Positions 1 through 9,672 of a DNA stretch of 64,000 nt are shown here, piece after piece (the stretch's first letter is position 1; every line of letters starts with the position of its first letter). This DNA comes from Spirochaetales bacterium (lineage in GTDB: Bacteria; Spirochaetota; Spirochaetia; DAHUYW01): positions 62,001 through 126,000 of the forward strand of contig DAHUYW010000008.1 of NCBI GenBank assembly GCA_027306915.1, in the 5' to 3' direction. The translations under genes and the position numbers were made by a program. The notes under the pieces were generated by a model. The model saw only the letters and a program-made list of their open reading frames with translations, did no database searches and was not told the DNA's origin.

Positions 1-655
1 TCCGCGCGACGAGTCCGGAGCCGTTACAGCTACGGCACGGGTGCTCGATAATGAAGCCCTCACCGCCGCAGGTCGAGCAGGGCGAAGCGATCGAGAAGAA
101 GCCTGAGCTCCGGCGAACCTGACCGCTGCCGCCGCAGGTGGGGCAGACCTTGCGGCCGCTTCCGGATTCGGCGCCGCTGCCGCCGCAGCTCGAGCAGGGC
201 ACGTTGCGCTGGTAACTGATCTCTACCTTCGTCCCGAAGACCGCATCCTTGAAGGGAATCTCGAGGTTGTAGCGGAGATCGGAGCCGCGCACCACGCTGT
301 TCTCGCTGCGCCGCCGGCTCCTCCCTGTTCCTCCACCGAAGAAGGACTCGAAGATTCCCGAGAAGTCGCCGAAGATGTCCTCGAAATCGTGGAACACCGT
401 GGAGTAGTCGTGAGCGCCTGCCCCCATCCCCTCGACGCCTGCGAAGCCGAACTGGTCGTACGCACGGCGCTTCTTGTCGTCCCGAAGAACCTCGTACGCC
501 TCGGTCGCCTCTTTGAATCTCTCCTCCGAGGGCTTGTCGCCCGGATTGCGGTCAGGGTGGAACTTGACTGCAAGCTTCCGGTATGCCTTTTTTATCTCGT
601 CCAGGGGGGCATCTTTCGCCACCCCCAGAGTCTCATAGTAGTCGCGCTTAGCCAA
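1..655 (-). CDS. dnaJ: Chaperone protein DnaJ (Hsp40), 3' end cut by the window
   Basis: Co-chaperone that delivers unfolded clients to DnaK and stimulates its ATPase in the cytoplasm. About 218 residues are visible: an N-terminal J domain with the HPD motif (FHPDRNPG, near residue 33), a Gly/Phe-rich stretch, and the start of the cysteine-rich domain with all four zinc motifs (CSSCGGSG, CPTCGGSG, CSTCGGEG, CRSCNGSG). The client-binding C-terminus lies outside the window. The start is TTG at 655-653, giving MAKRDYYE, the family's canonical N-terminus. The ATG 13 bases upstream is in another frame and meets a stop after six codons. No good Shine-Dalgarno sequence precedes the TTG. It is last in grpE-dnaK-dnaJ, 54 bases after dnaK. 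The identification is certain and the TTG start is very likely. Confidence 0.96.
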   Translation of the reverse strand, partial: MAKRDYYETLGVAKDAPLDEIKKAYRKLAVKFHPDRNPGDKPSEERFKEATEAYEVLRDDKKRRAYDQFGFAGVEGMGAGAHDYSTVFHDFEDIFGDFSGIFESFFGGGTGRSRRRSENSVVRGSDLRYNLEIPFKDAVFGTKVEISYQRNVPCSSCGGSGAESGSGRKVCPTCGGSGQVRRSSGFFSIASPCSTCGGEGFIIEHPCRSCNGSGLVAR

Positions 656-684
656 GGTGCTGACTCATTTCTCTGTGCCAATGT

Positions 685-702
685 GCGTCACATGCGTGAC
701 GC
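685..702 (-). other. dnaK-dnaJ intergenic hairpin
   Basis: A perfect inverted repeat (GCGTCAC, 4-base loop, GTGACGC) sits between the dnaK stop and the dnaJ start. No U-run follows it, so it is not a classical terminator. It may slow transcription, stabilise the dnaK end of the message, or occlude dnaJ translation. The role is inferred. Confidence 0.5.
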
Positions 703-709
703 GGGTGCG

Positions 710-2668
<1,959 letters not shown>

Positions 2669-3403
2669 TTACTGATCTCCTTCTTTTTCCCTTGTTTCAT
2701 CACTGTTTGCAGACCGGACGGAGGAGTCGCCTCTCTTTTCTTCGGTTTGTTTCACGCCAGGCTCGAGCGAGACCTTGACCTTCGCGGGTCGCAGGATTCG
2801 GTCATGGAGCGTGAAGCCCTTCTGGTAGTCTTCCACCACGATCCGCTCATCGGCGGGCGGCGCTATCTCGGCGACGCTGATTGCTTCGTGTCGCTCGGGG
2901 TCGAATACCTGCCCCGCGCTCTCGAATCGTCTCAAGGCGTATTTTCGCTCGAGCATTTCGACGAGCTGTCTCTCGATCAGCAAGATCCCTTCGTGAAATG
3001 ACTTGAAGTCATGCGATTCTTCCGAAGACCTAATCGCCCGCTCGAAATCGTCGATCACCGGAATCAAGTCCAGGAGAAGGCCTGCATTAGCATACTTGGC
3101 TGACTCCTCTCGCTCCTTGAACATCCGTTTCCTGAAGTTCTCGAAGTCCGCCGCTTTGCGGAGGTACTGATCCTTCAGTGTGCTGTTTTCGTCCTCGAGC
3201 TGCCTCATCTTGGTCGAGAGCTGCTCGACAAGCGAGCTTTCCACAGCGGGTTGCTCACCCTGTCCTGCTTCCTCGCGGACCTCCCCAGCCTTCTCTTCGC
3301 CGGCTCCGTGGGACACGTCAGAGACCTCAGCCTTCGGGTCATTCGCGCCTGAGGCGGCAGCATCCTCGCCACTTAAAGCATGATCTCGGTTCTCTCTTGA
3401 CAT
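2669..3403 (-). CDS. grpE: Nucleotide exchange factor GrpE
   Basis: Releases ADP from DnaK and acts as a thermosensor of the chaperone cycle. With the start chosen here it has 244 residues: a disordered, acidic N-terminus, a long coiled coil (from about VEQLSTKMRQLEDEN), the family region RKAADFENFRKRMFKER, and the beta-wing ending in the typical GFTLHDRILRPAKVKV. An ATG at 3478 would give 269 residues, but it lies directly against the -10 box of the only good promoter, so it cannot be in the transcript. The ATG at 3403 has AGGGG about 6-8 bases upstream. It is first gene of grpE-dnaK-dnaJ. No hrcA is adjacent. Confidence 0.95.
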   Translation of the reverse strand: MSRENRDHALSGEDAAASGANDPKAEVSDVSHGAGEEKAGEVREEAGQGEQPAVESSLVEQLSTKMRQLEDENSTLKDQYLRKAADFENFRKRMFKEREESAKYANAGLLLDLIPVIDDFERAIRSSEESHDFKSFHEGILLIERQLVEMLERKYALRRFESAGQVFDPERHEAISVAEIAPPADERIVVEDYQKGFTLHDRILRPAKVKVSLEPGVKQTEEKRGDSSVRSANSDETREKEGDQ

Positions 3404-3457
3404 CCCAAACCCCTGTCGATGATTGCTTGTGGGTATCTGCGCCACGGCGAGCGGAGC

Positions 3458-3486
3458 AGTATCTTCTCTCGTGGACATAAGATACT
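3458..3486 (-). promoter_or_regulatory. Inverted repeat over the grpE promoter, probable heat-shock operator
   Basis: AGTATCTT (3458-3465) and AAGATACT (3479-3486) form a perfect 8-base inverted repeat with a 13-base spacer. One arm contains the whole -10 box of the grpE promoter and the other lies just past the predicted transcription start, the classical position for a repressor operator. It is not a CIRCE match (TTAGCACTC-N9-GAGTGCTAA), although the location is where CIRCE is found in other bacteria. The regulator is unknown. Confidence 0.6.
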
Positions 3487-3508
3487 AACGGAGTTGAAAG
3501 GGTGTCAA
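3479..3508 (-). promoter_or_regulatory. grpE-dnaK-dnaJ promoter (housekeeping sigma)
   Basis: -35 TTGACA at 3508-3503, 18-base spacer, -10 TATCTT at 3484-3479. Predicted start of transcription is near 3471, leaving a leader of about 68 bases to the ATG at 3403. Confidence 0.75.
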
Positions 3509-3561
3509 GATTTTCGGGAGCTTGGATACTTCAGAAAGCTTATTGAGTTCTTCACCTTCTT

Positions 3562-3588
3562 TATCGACAAAATAACGATTCGTCGATA
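3562..3588. promoter_or_regulatory. Second inverted repeat in the divergent intergenic region
   Basis: TATCGAC (3562-3568) and GTCGATA (3582-3588) are inverted around a 13-base spacer, the same spacing as the repeat over the grpE promoter. A third palindrome, TTAATA-G-TATTAA, lies at 3603-3615. The AT-rich stretch lies between two back-to-back promoters and may bind a regulator of either operon. No protein can be named. Confidence 0.4.
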
Positions 3589-3654
3589 TAGTCCCTCATC
3601 GATTAATAGTATTAAGTTTTCAATCACGAAAGCTCATAAAAATCTCCTTTTGGC

Positions 3655-3683
3655 TTGAATAATCGCTTGCGCGTTTGTATCTT
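3655..3683 (+). promoter_or_regulatory. Promoter of the ABC-FtsX-LolA operon
   Basis: -35 TTGAAT at 3655-3660, 17-base spacer, -10 TATCTT at 3678-3683, about 45 bases before the ATG of the ATPase gene at 3728. The in-frame upstream ATG at 3683 lies at the end of the -10 box and is therefore rejected as a start. Confidence 0.65.
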
Positions 3684-3727
3684 TGCAGTACGGTTCTAGG
3701 CCCCCCCACCAGAAAAAGGAGTGCGCA

Positions 3728-4441
3728 ATGGCGATAGTGAGACTAACCGACGTAAGGAAGGTCTATCCACTGGGCAAGACCGAGGTCCACGCGGTGAAGG
3801 GAGTGACCTTCGGTATCGAGAAGGGTGACTTCATCTCTATTGCCGGTCCGTCCGGTTCGGGAAAGACAACCATCCTCAATCTGATCGGATGTATTGATAC
3901 TCCGACGGCAGGTTCCGTGGAGATCGACGGCCAGGCCACAAGCGGTCTGTCCGACCGGGACATTACTTCTCTGCGGCACAAGATGCTGGGGTTCATCTTT
4001 CAGTCGTTCAACCTCGTCCCCGTGCTCAACGTTTTTGAGAATATCGAGTTTCCGCTTCTCCTGGGGAAGGAGCGCGCCCCTCGCAAGGAGAAGATGGAGT
4101 GGATCGGCTATCTGATCGAAGAGGTTGGTCTCACGAATTGGACGAAGCATCGACCGAACGAGCTTTCCGGAGGTCAGCGTCAGCGCGTCGCGATCGCCCG
4201 CGCCCTCGTCACCAAGCCTCAGATCGTTCTTGCCGATGAGCCTACCGCAAACCTGGACTCGGCGACGGGTGCGGCAATCATCGAGCTGATGAAAAAGATC
4301 AACAGGGAGATGGAGACGACCTTCATCTTTTCAACTCACGACGACAATATCTTCCAGATTGCCGATCACATCATTCGCCTTCACGACGGAATAGTCGCGT
4401 CCGAGGAGCGGAGGGAGCGGGAGCATGCCAGTTCTCTTTAG
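3728..4441 (+). CDS. ABC transporter ATP-binding protein, LolD/MacB family
   Basis: Cytoplasmic ATPase that energises the FtsX-type permeases encoded next to it. It has 237 residues. Walker A is GPSGSGKT (about 40-47), the ABC signature LSGGQRQR (146-153), Walker B IVLADEP (167-172), and a D-loop and switch His (STHD) follow. The pattern, including LGFIFQSFNLVPVL at the Q-loop, is that of the LolD/MacB/FtsE group, which powers mechanotransmission rather than classical substrate channels. The start has AAGGAG 7 bases upstream. The 3' end overlaps the first permease gene by 17 bases. The transported substrate is not shown by the sequence; lipoprotein or lipid movement to the outer membrane is suggested by the neighbours. 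Confidence 0.93.
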   Translation: MAIVRLTDVRKVYPLGKTEVHAVKGVTFGIEKGDFISIAGPSGSGKTTILNLIGCIDTPTAGSVEIDGQATSGLSDRDITSLRHKMLGFIFQSFNLVPVLNVFENIEFPLLLGKERAPRKEKMEWIGYLIEEVGLTNWTKHRPNELSGGQRQRVAIARALVTKPQIVLADEPTANLDSATGAAIIELMKKINREMETTFIFSTHDDNIFQIADHIIRLHDGIVASEERREREHASSL

Positions 4442-5903
4442 GATCGCCTTTCGCAACCTCCTCGAGCACAAATCGAAGAGCCTTATCATCGGAATCATCA
4501 TCGCCCTCGGGGTCATGATCCTCGTGATCGGGAACGCCTTCATCGATACTGCGGCGCTCGGCATCAAGCGCACCTTCATCGACAACTTCACCGGAAACGT
4601 CTTCATCAACGGGAAGACGGACGCCCCGGTATCCCTTTTCGGAGTCTCGTCGCCCGGAGGGATGGAAAAGACTCCCATCATCCCGAGCTACGACAAAGTG
4701 CTAGCATGGCTGAAAGCTCAACCCGACGTCAAAAGCACTACCTCCCAGATCACTGGGATAGCCACAATATCGATTCCATCCAACGAGAACAGCGACGATG
4801 CCGTACCGACCATGCTCTTCGGGATCGATCCGGCGACCTACCGCCCGATGTTCGACAATCTGAGCTTCGTCTCCGGCGGCTATCTTACCCCGGGTGAGGA
4901 GGGGATCCTCCTCTCGCAGCAGCGAGTGAAAGAGATCGAGAAGGATCTCAAGACAAAGGTCGCGGTTGGAGATACCCTTCTCCTGAACGGCTTTGGAGGG
5001 TCGGGCTTGCACATCAGGCGTGTCACGGTCCGCGGGATATTCACCTTCAAGCAGAAAAACGATGCCCTCGAGTTCATCTCCTATGCCGACGTCCAAACGC
5101 TGCGCGGCCTCCTCGGGATGACGCTCGGCTCGACGAAGATCACCAACCTCGCGAAGCGCGACACCGCGCTCCTCGGCGACAGCAACGCCGACAATCTTTT
5201 CGGCGGCGGAGACATGGTCTCCGTGGACTCGAACGCCACCAAGCCCGCAGCCTCGGGAGACCTCACCTCCATCCTCGGCGACACCGGAGGCAACAGGAAG
5301 GCCGAGCAGCTGGACACCGGAGCATGGCACTTCATCCTGGTCGACCTTTCGAATGCCAACGACGCGCCGCACTTCATCGCCAAGACCAACGCCTGGCTTT
5401 CCGCGCAGCATGTGAACGCCGAGGCCGGCGATTGGAAGAGGGCTTCAGGGGGGCTCGGCAGCCTCTCCGACATCATCCGCGTCATCTTCATTGCAGCCAT
5501 TCTCATAGTCGCGATAGTCGCGGTCATCATCATCATGAACACCCTGATCGTGAGCGTCATCGAGCGAACCTCGGAGATCGGCACAATGCGGGCGCTTGGG
5601 GCGCAAAAATCCTTCATATGGAGGATGTTCATCTCGGAGACGCTCGTCATTTCCATCGTCTTCGGCCTCGCGGGGATGCTTCTTGGCTCCGCGGTAATCG
5701 GTGTTCTGAACCTGATAGGTATCCATGCGACGAATTCCTTCCTTCAAATCCTCTTTGGAGGAGAGGTCCTCCGGCCGACTGTTTCGGCGGGGTCGCTCCT
5801 GACGGCCCTTGGCGTCGTCATTCTCATCGGGATCCTCGCCCACCTCTACCCTGTCGCGGTCGCCCTGAAGGTAGAGCCCGTTCGGGCCATCCAAACCGAG
5901 TAA
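4425..5903 (+). CDS. FtsX/MacB-type ABC permease (first of a pair)
   Basis: Inner-membrane permease of 492 residues. Architecture: one N-terminal transmembrane helix (about 19-38), a large periplasmic domain of MacB type (about 45-340), then three C-terminal transmembrane helices around 345-375, 400-430 and 455-480. The coupling region SVIERTSEIGTMRALGAQ just after the second helix is the hallmark of the FtsX family. It overlaps the ATPase gene and is followed 12 bases later by a second permease, so a heterodimer like LolC-LolE is likely. The ATG is embedded in the ATPase gene end (translational coupling). Substrate unknown. Confidence 0.92.
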   Translation: MPVLFRIAFRNLLEHKSKSLIIGIIIALGVMILVIGNAFIDTAALGIKRTFIDNFTGNVFINGKTDAPVSLFGVSSPGGMEKTPIIPSYDKVLAWLKAQPDVKSTTSQITGIATISIPSNENSDDAVPTMLFGIDPATYRPMFDNLSFVSGGYLTPGEEGILLSQQRVKEIEKDLKTKVAVGDTLLLNGFGGSGLHIRRVTVRGIFTFKQKNDALEFISYADVQTLRGLLGMTLGSTKITNLAKRDTALLGDSNADNLFGGGDMVSVDSNATKPAASGDLTSILGDTGGNRKAEQLDTGAWHFILVDLSNANDAPHFIAKTNAWLSAQHVNAEAGDWKRASGGLGSLSDIIRVIFIAAILIVAIVAVIIIMNTLIVSVIERTSEIGTMRALGAQKSFIWRMFISETLVISIVFGLAGMLLGSAVIGVLNLIGIHATNSFLQILFGGEVLRPTVSAGSLLTALGVVILIGILAHLYPVAVALKVEPVRAIQTE

Positions 5904-5915
5904 GGAGAGCGTGCA

Positions 5916-7235
5916 ATGAAGAGCATCCTTATTGCGTTCCGCAACCTGAACAGGCAGAAGAAGCGCAGCTTTCTCCTTGGCGGCGCGATCGCCTTCGGAA
6001 TCTTCATCATCATCATCATCGATGGTTTCACGGGGAGCTTCGTACAGAACATCGGAGACAACTTCTCCCATCTTTTCGCCGGCCACATTTTCGTCAGCGG
6101 GATTGAAAAGACCGAGTCGGGGCGGCAGGTCGAGATCATTCACGACGGAAAGGTTCTGACCGACGCGGTAAGGGACTCGAAGATTCCGGTGGAGTATCTC
6201 ACCAAATCTTCGGGCTTTCGCGGAACGCTCATCTTTCAGAACAACTCCGTCACGCAGCAGGTGGTCGGCACCGATTGGAACGACTCGAGCTTCATTCGCG
6301 ATCGTCTGGTGCTCAAGGCGGGCAGCTTCCAAAACATGAACAATCCCGAGGGGCTCATCATCAGCGACAAGGTGGCGGCGAAGCTCAAGGTTCAGGTGGG
6401 TGACACGGTGCTTGCCCAGCTGCGGACCGCGACAGGCCAGGCGAACGTGGGCGAGTTCGAGATAGCCGCCATAAGCTACGACCCGGGCTTCTTCGGCTCC
6501 ATCTCGGCGTACGCTACGATCCAGCACGTCAACGAGCTCCTGAACATCGCGCCCGACGAGTACCAGACTCTTGGGATCTTTCTCGACAGCTTCCAGCAGA
6601 CCGATCCGGCCGCGACAAAGCTCTACGATACCCTCGCGACAAGAGTATCGATGTTCAAACGAGAACCGCCCTCCTCCCAGTCACAGAATCCCATGCAGGC
6701 AATGATGAAGCAGGCGAAAGACGAGTCATGGCAGGGGACACGTTACAGGCTCTTCACTCTCAACGACATCCTAAACTCCTTCCATCTTCCACAGATTGTC
6801 GCCGCGATCAACACCGCCGGGCTCATTATCCTGCTCATCCTCTTTGTGATCGTCATGGTTGGGATCACCAACACTTTCCGCATGATCATGTTCGAGCGGA
6901 CGAAGGAGATCGGGACCATGAGGGCCCTCGGCATGCAGCGAAACAGCGTGCGCAACCTCTTTCTCCTCGAGGCCCTTTTCCTCTCGCTCGGGGGCGCGAT
7001 TGCGGGGCTTGTAGTCGCGACGATCGTCATGGGAGGGCTTCACCTCATCTACTGGGGAACGAACACGCCGCTCTTCCTCTTCCTCAAAGAGGGTCACATG
7101 ACCTTCAGCCTGTCGCCGCTGCAGGTGATCGGCTACATCATTCTCGTGGCGCTCCTGACGCTTCTTGCGGCTTACTTCCCCGCGCGCGGCGCGGCGAGGC
7201 TCAATCCGGCCGCTGCCCTTGGCGCCACGCGCTGA
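5916..7235 (+). CDS. FtsX/MacB-type ABC permease (second of a pair)
   Basis: Inner-membrane permease of 439 residues with the same plan as its upstream partner: transmembrane helix near residues 18-38 (FLLGGAIAFGIFIIIIIDGF), periplasmic domain, and three C-terminal helices, with the family coupling motif MFERTKEIGTMRALGMQ after helix two. The periplasmic region includes a Pro/Gln/Met-rich loop (SQSQNPMQAMMKQ) near residue 250, absent from the first permease. The start has AAGGAG 7 bases upstream. Two non-identical permeases with one ATPase match the LolCDE stoichiometry. Which partner contacts the LolA-like protein cannot be told here. Confidence 0.92.
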   Translation: MKSILIAFRNLNRQKKRSFLLGGAIAFGIFIIIIIDGFTGSFVQNIGDNFSHLFAGHIFVSGIEKTESGRQVEIIHDGKVLTDAVRDSKIPVEYLTKSSGFRGTLIFQNNSVTQQVVGTDWNDSSFIRDRLVLKAGSFQNMNNPEGLIISDKVAAKLKVQVGDTVLAQLRTATGQANVGEFEIAAISYDPGFFGSISAYATIQHVNELLNIAPDEYQTLGIFLDSFQQTDPAATKLYDTLATRVSMFKREPPSSQSQNPMQAMMKQAKDESWQGTRYRLFTLNDILNSFHLPQIVAAINTAGLIILLILFVIVMVGITNTFRMIMFERTKEIGTMRALGMQRNSVRNLFLLEALFLSLGGAIAGLVVATIVMGGLHLIYWGTNTPLFLFLKEGHMTFSLSPLQVIGYIILVALLTLLAAYFPARGAARLNPAAALGATR

Positions 7236-7249
7236 ACAAGGAGTACCCC

Positions 7250-8005
7250 ATGACTCGGCTATCCAAGACCGTCACGTTGGCGACCCTTGCGCTCCTGGCG
7301 GGAATCTCGGCCCTTTGGGCCGAGCCGAACTTCAAGGCTATGCTCGCGAAGATCGACGAGCTCAACAACTTCCCGACCGACTTTTCGGCGGTCACGACAA
7401 TCGTCTCTGAGAAGCCGGGCGAGGACCCAAACGTCATCCAGGCTCAGATGTTCCGGCGCGACCGGGACAAGAAGTTTCTAATCCTCATCCTCGCCCCGGA
7501 TGTGCAGAGGGGGCAGGGCTATCTCGAGGTCGATAACAATCTTTGGTTCTACGACCCGCAGAGCAGGGAGTTCTCCCACTCATCGCTGAAAGAGAACTTT
7601 CAGAGCTCGGATGCGAAGAACAGCGACTTCAACCGGACCTCGCTCGCGGAGGACTACACCGTGACCAGCTGGAAGGAGGCGACCCTCGGGGTCTACCCTG
7701 TCTACATTCTCGATCTGAAGGGCACCAACGACGAGGTTACCTATCCCTACATGCGCCTGTGGGTCCGCAAGGATTTGGGGATCGTGCTCAAGTCGGAAGA
7801 CTACAGCCTGTCAAAGCGTCTGATGCGGAGCGCCTACTATCCCAACTACGTGAAGGTCGGGGACCAGTACATCCCCTCGCGGATGCTCTTCATCGACGAG
7901 CTGGACAAGGGGAACAAGACTCAGCTTACGCTGCGGGACCCTTCTATTGCTGCGCTTCCCGACTACATCTTTACGAAAGCCTACCTTGAGCGAGTGAACA
8001 GGTAG
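7250..8005 (+). CDS. LolA-like outer-membrane lipoprotein-sorting protein
   Basis: Predicted periplasmic carrier of 251 residues with a signal peptide (about 1-24, cleavage after ALWA). The family (COG2834 type) has an open beta-barrel that holds an acyl chain. Recognisable features are the N-terminal helix (KAMLAKIDELNNFPTDF), the strand-rich core with LWFYDPQSREF and a C-terminal half that resembles LolA in fold rather than close sequence. The ATG has AAGGAG upstream and begins 14 bases after the second permease. In related settings such proteins move lipid or lipoprotein from the transporter to the outer membrane. A role as general LolA cannot be excluded, but the operon points to a dedicated cargo. 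Confidence 0.85.
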   Translation: MTRLSKTVTLATLALLAGISALWAEPNFKAMLAKIDELNNFPTDFSAVTTIVSEKPGEDPNVIQAQMFRRDRDKKFLILILAPDVQRGQGYLEVDNNLWFYDPQSREFSHSSLKENFQSSDAKNSDFNRTSLAEDYTVTSWKEATLGVYPVYILDLKGTNDEVTYPYMRLWVRKDLGIVLKSEDYSLSKRLMRSAYYPNYVKVGDQYIPSRMLFIDELDKGNKTQLTLRDPSIAALPDYIFTKAYLERVNR

Positions 8006-8032
8006 CACGCCGGTAAAAAAGGAGGCCCTCAG

Positions 8033-9589
8033 GTGAAACGATCGCTCTTTCTCGCTTTTGGCGCGTTTCTTTCCCTCGCACTGCTTCCGGAAGCGCAAGC
8101 CCAGTCGGCACAAGGCAGCTCGACCGATCAGGCGGGAATTCCGAACAACCCCGACACGCTCTTCGGTCCATCGACACCTGCCTCCCCCGAACAGCAGACC
8201 ACGCCGCCGCAGCAGCCGGCTCAGCCCGAGGGAGGGATGATCCAGAATGTCCCGCAGAGCCAGGCCGAGGCAGCGTCGCCGGCGGTCACCGGGCTCCTCC
8301 AATCATCCAGCGTGCAGATCGGAGGCTATCTTTTCTCGGACTATACGGCTTTCGTTACCTGGGCGAACGCCTACCCTGATTTCTCCAACCTGCAGGCCGG
8401 CTCCACCAACCAGCTTATCCCGAACCTCGAGGGTGATCTCTTCTTCGACGCGCGCCCCTACACCTATTTCCGGGTATTCGGGAAGTTCAGGGCGATCTAC
8501 CCCTTCTCGAGCTCTCAGTCCGTTGCCGAGACCCAGACCACTCCCCTCACCTCGCTCTATTTCCCGCAAAGCGCGACACCGGCGACCCCCAACATCTCAG
8601 TTTTTGAGCTCTATGCCGACGTGAATTACAGGGACAAGGTCTATTTCCGCGTCGGCCAACAGGTGATAAATTGGGGTGTCGGCTACTTCTTCAGTCCGGC
8701 TGACGTGATAAGCCTGAGCGCCATCAATCCGCTCCAGCCGACTCTCGAGCGCCAAGGACCCGTAGCCTTGAAGATGAACGTCCCCTTCGCGGACGTCGAC
8801 AACTTCTACTTGTACGTAATAGCCAACCAGGCCTTCGCGCAGGGGGGCACCTTCTACCTGGACGATCTCGCGGTCGCGCCGAAGGTGGAGTTCGTGGTCG
8901 GGGACTATGAGATCGGGATCGGGGGCTACTATCAGAAGAATCAACGCCCGAAAGCGATGGTGACCGCGACAGGCTCGCTCTTCGGCAAGATCGGGGTCTT
9001 CGGTGAAGGGGTCGTGAGCTACGGTGCGGATCGAGCCTTCGTTGAGCAGGGACTCACGACGATCGCCACCTCCCCGATTCCGCTTGTGGTTCCCTATCAG
9101 TCCTACGCCGATACGACCACCCCCTACTTCAGCGGAACAATTGGCGGAAGCTACCTCCAGCCCGACTGGCACTTTTCGCTTTTTGCGCAGTACTACTACA
9201 ATGGTCAGGGGTACTCAAGCGCCGCCCTCGAGCAGGGAGCGCTCGCGCTCTACGGCGCCCAGCAGCAGGCAATTCTCATGGGAATTCAGCCGCCCGGACC
9301 GCAGCTTTCGGTCTCCGACCTTATTCAACCGGGCCGCCACTACCTCGCGGGGGCCATGAGCTGGACCGACATCCGCAGCTCGGGGGTGGATCTCGGGCTC
9401 TTCTACGAGGGCAACCTGAGCGACGGCTCGGGGGTGATAAGCCCGAGCGTGGCCTACACCCCTTTCCAATACTTTACCTTGAGCCTCGCCCCCTACATGA
9501 GCTACGGCGCCCAGCATACGGAGTTCGTCAGCCTCTTTGGATACCTGTCGCTTTCGCTGAAGCTGACTGTGGGCGAGGGGGCGTTCTAG
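8033..9589 (+). CDS. Predicted outer-membrane beta-barrel protein of the ABC-LolA operon
   Basis: Protein of 518 residues with a signal peptide (about 1-24, ending QAQ), a Gln/Pro-rich periplasmic tether (about 25-75) and a long run of amphipathic strands with many Tyr/Phe, ending in a strand with SLSLKLTVGEGAF. The region YFRVGQQVINWG followed by FFSPADVI resembles the signature seen in DUF1302-like and related barrels, which in other bacteria accompany LolA-like proteins and MMPL transporters. The start is GTG with a strong AAAAAAGGAGG site. It is last in the operon. Whether it is a pore, a receptor for the carried lipid, or the cargo itself is unknown. Confidence 0.78.
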   Translation: MKRSLFLAFGAFLSLALLPEAQAQSAQGSSTDQAGIPNNPDTLFGPSTPASPEQQTTPPQQPAQPEGGMIQNVPQSQAEAASPAVTGLLQSSSVQIGGYLFSDYTAFVTWANAYPDFSNLQAGSTNQLIPNLEGDLFFDARPYTYFRVFGKFRAIYPFSSSQSVAETQTTPLTSLYFPQSATPATPNISVFELYADVNYRDKVYFRVGQQVINWGVGYFFSPADVISLSAINPLQPTLERQGPVALKMNVPFADVDNFYLYVIANQAFAQGGTFYLDDLAVAPKVEFVVGDYEIGIGGYYQKNQRPKAMVTATGSLFGKIGVFGEGVVSYGADRAFVEQGLTTIATSPIPLVVPYQSYADTTTPYFSGTIGGSYLQPDWHFSLFAQYYYNGQGYSSAALEQGALALYGAQQQAILMGIQPPGPQLSVSDLIQPGRHYLAGAMSWTDIRSSGVDLGLFYEGNLSDGSGVISPSVAYTPFQYFTLSLAPYMSYGAQHTEFVSLFGYLSLSLKLTVGEGAF

Positions 9590-9608
9590 CCTGCGGTAGA
9601 TAGTTTTT

Positions 9609-9659
9609 GCCGCGCTCGCGGCGTGGTGTCCACGGCGTCTGCGGCGGCGCGCGCCGCAG
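9609..9659. other. GC-rich hairpins between convergent operons
   Basis: Two perfect inverted repeats lie here: GCCGCG-CT-CGCGGC (9609-9622) and CTGCGGCG-N5-CGCCGCAG (9639-9659). The ends of a plus-strand and a minus-strand operon converge on them. Neither is followed by a U-run in the right orientation, so a bidirectional terminator role is only a suggestion. Confidence 0.35.
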
Positions 9660-9672
9660 GCCGCCGCAGCAG

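Noticed and set aside
3458..3486. CIRCE element at grpE
   Set aside because: Arms do not match TTAGCACTC/GAGTGCTAA and the spacer is 13, not 9; kept only as an uncharacterised inverted repeat.
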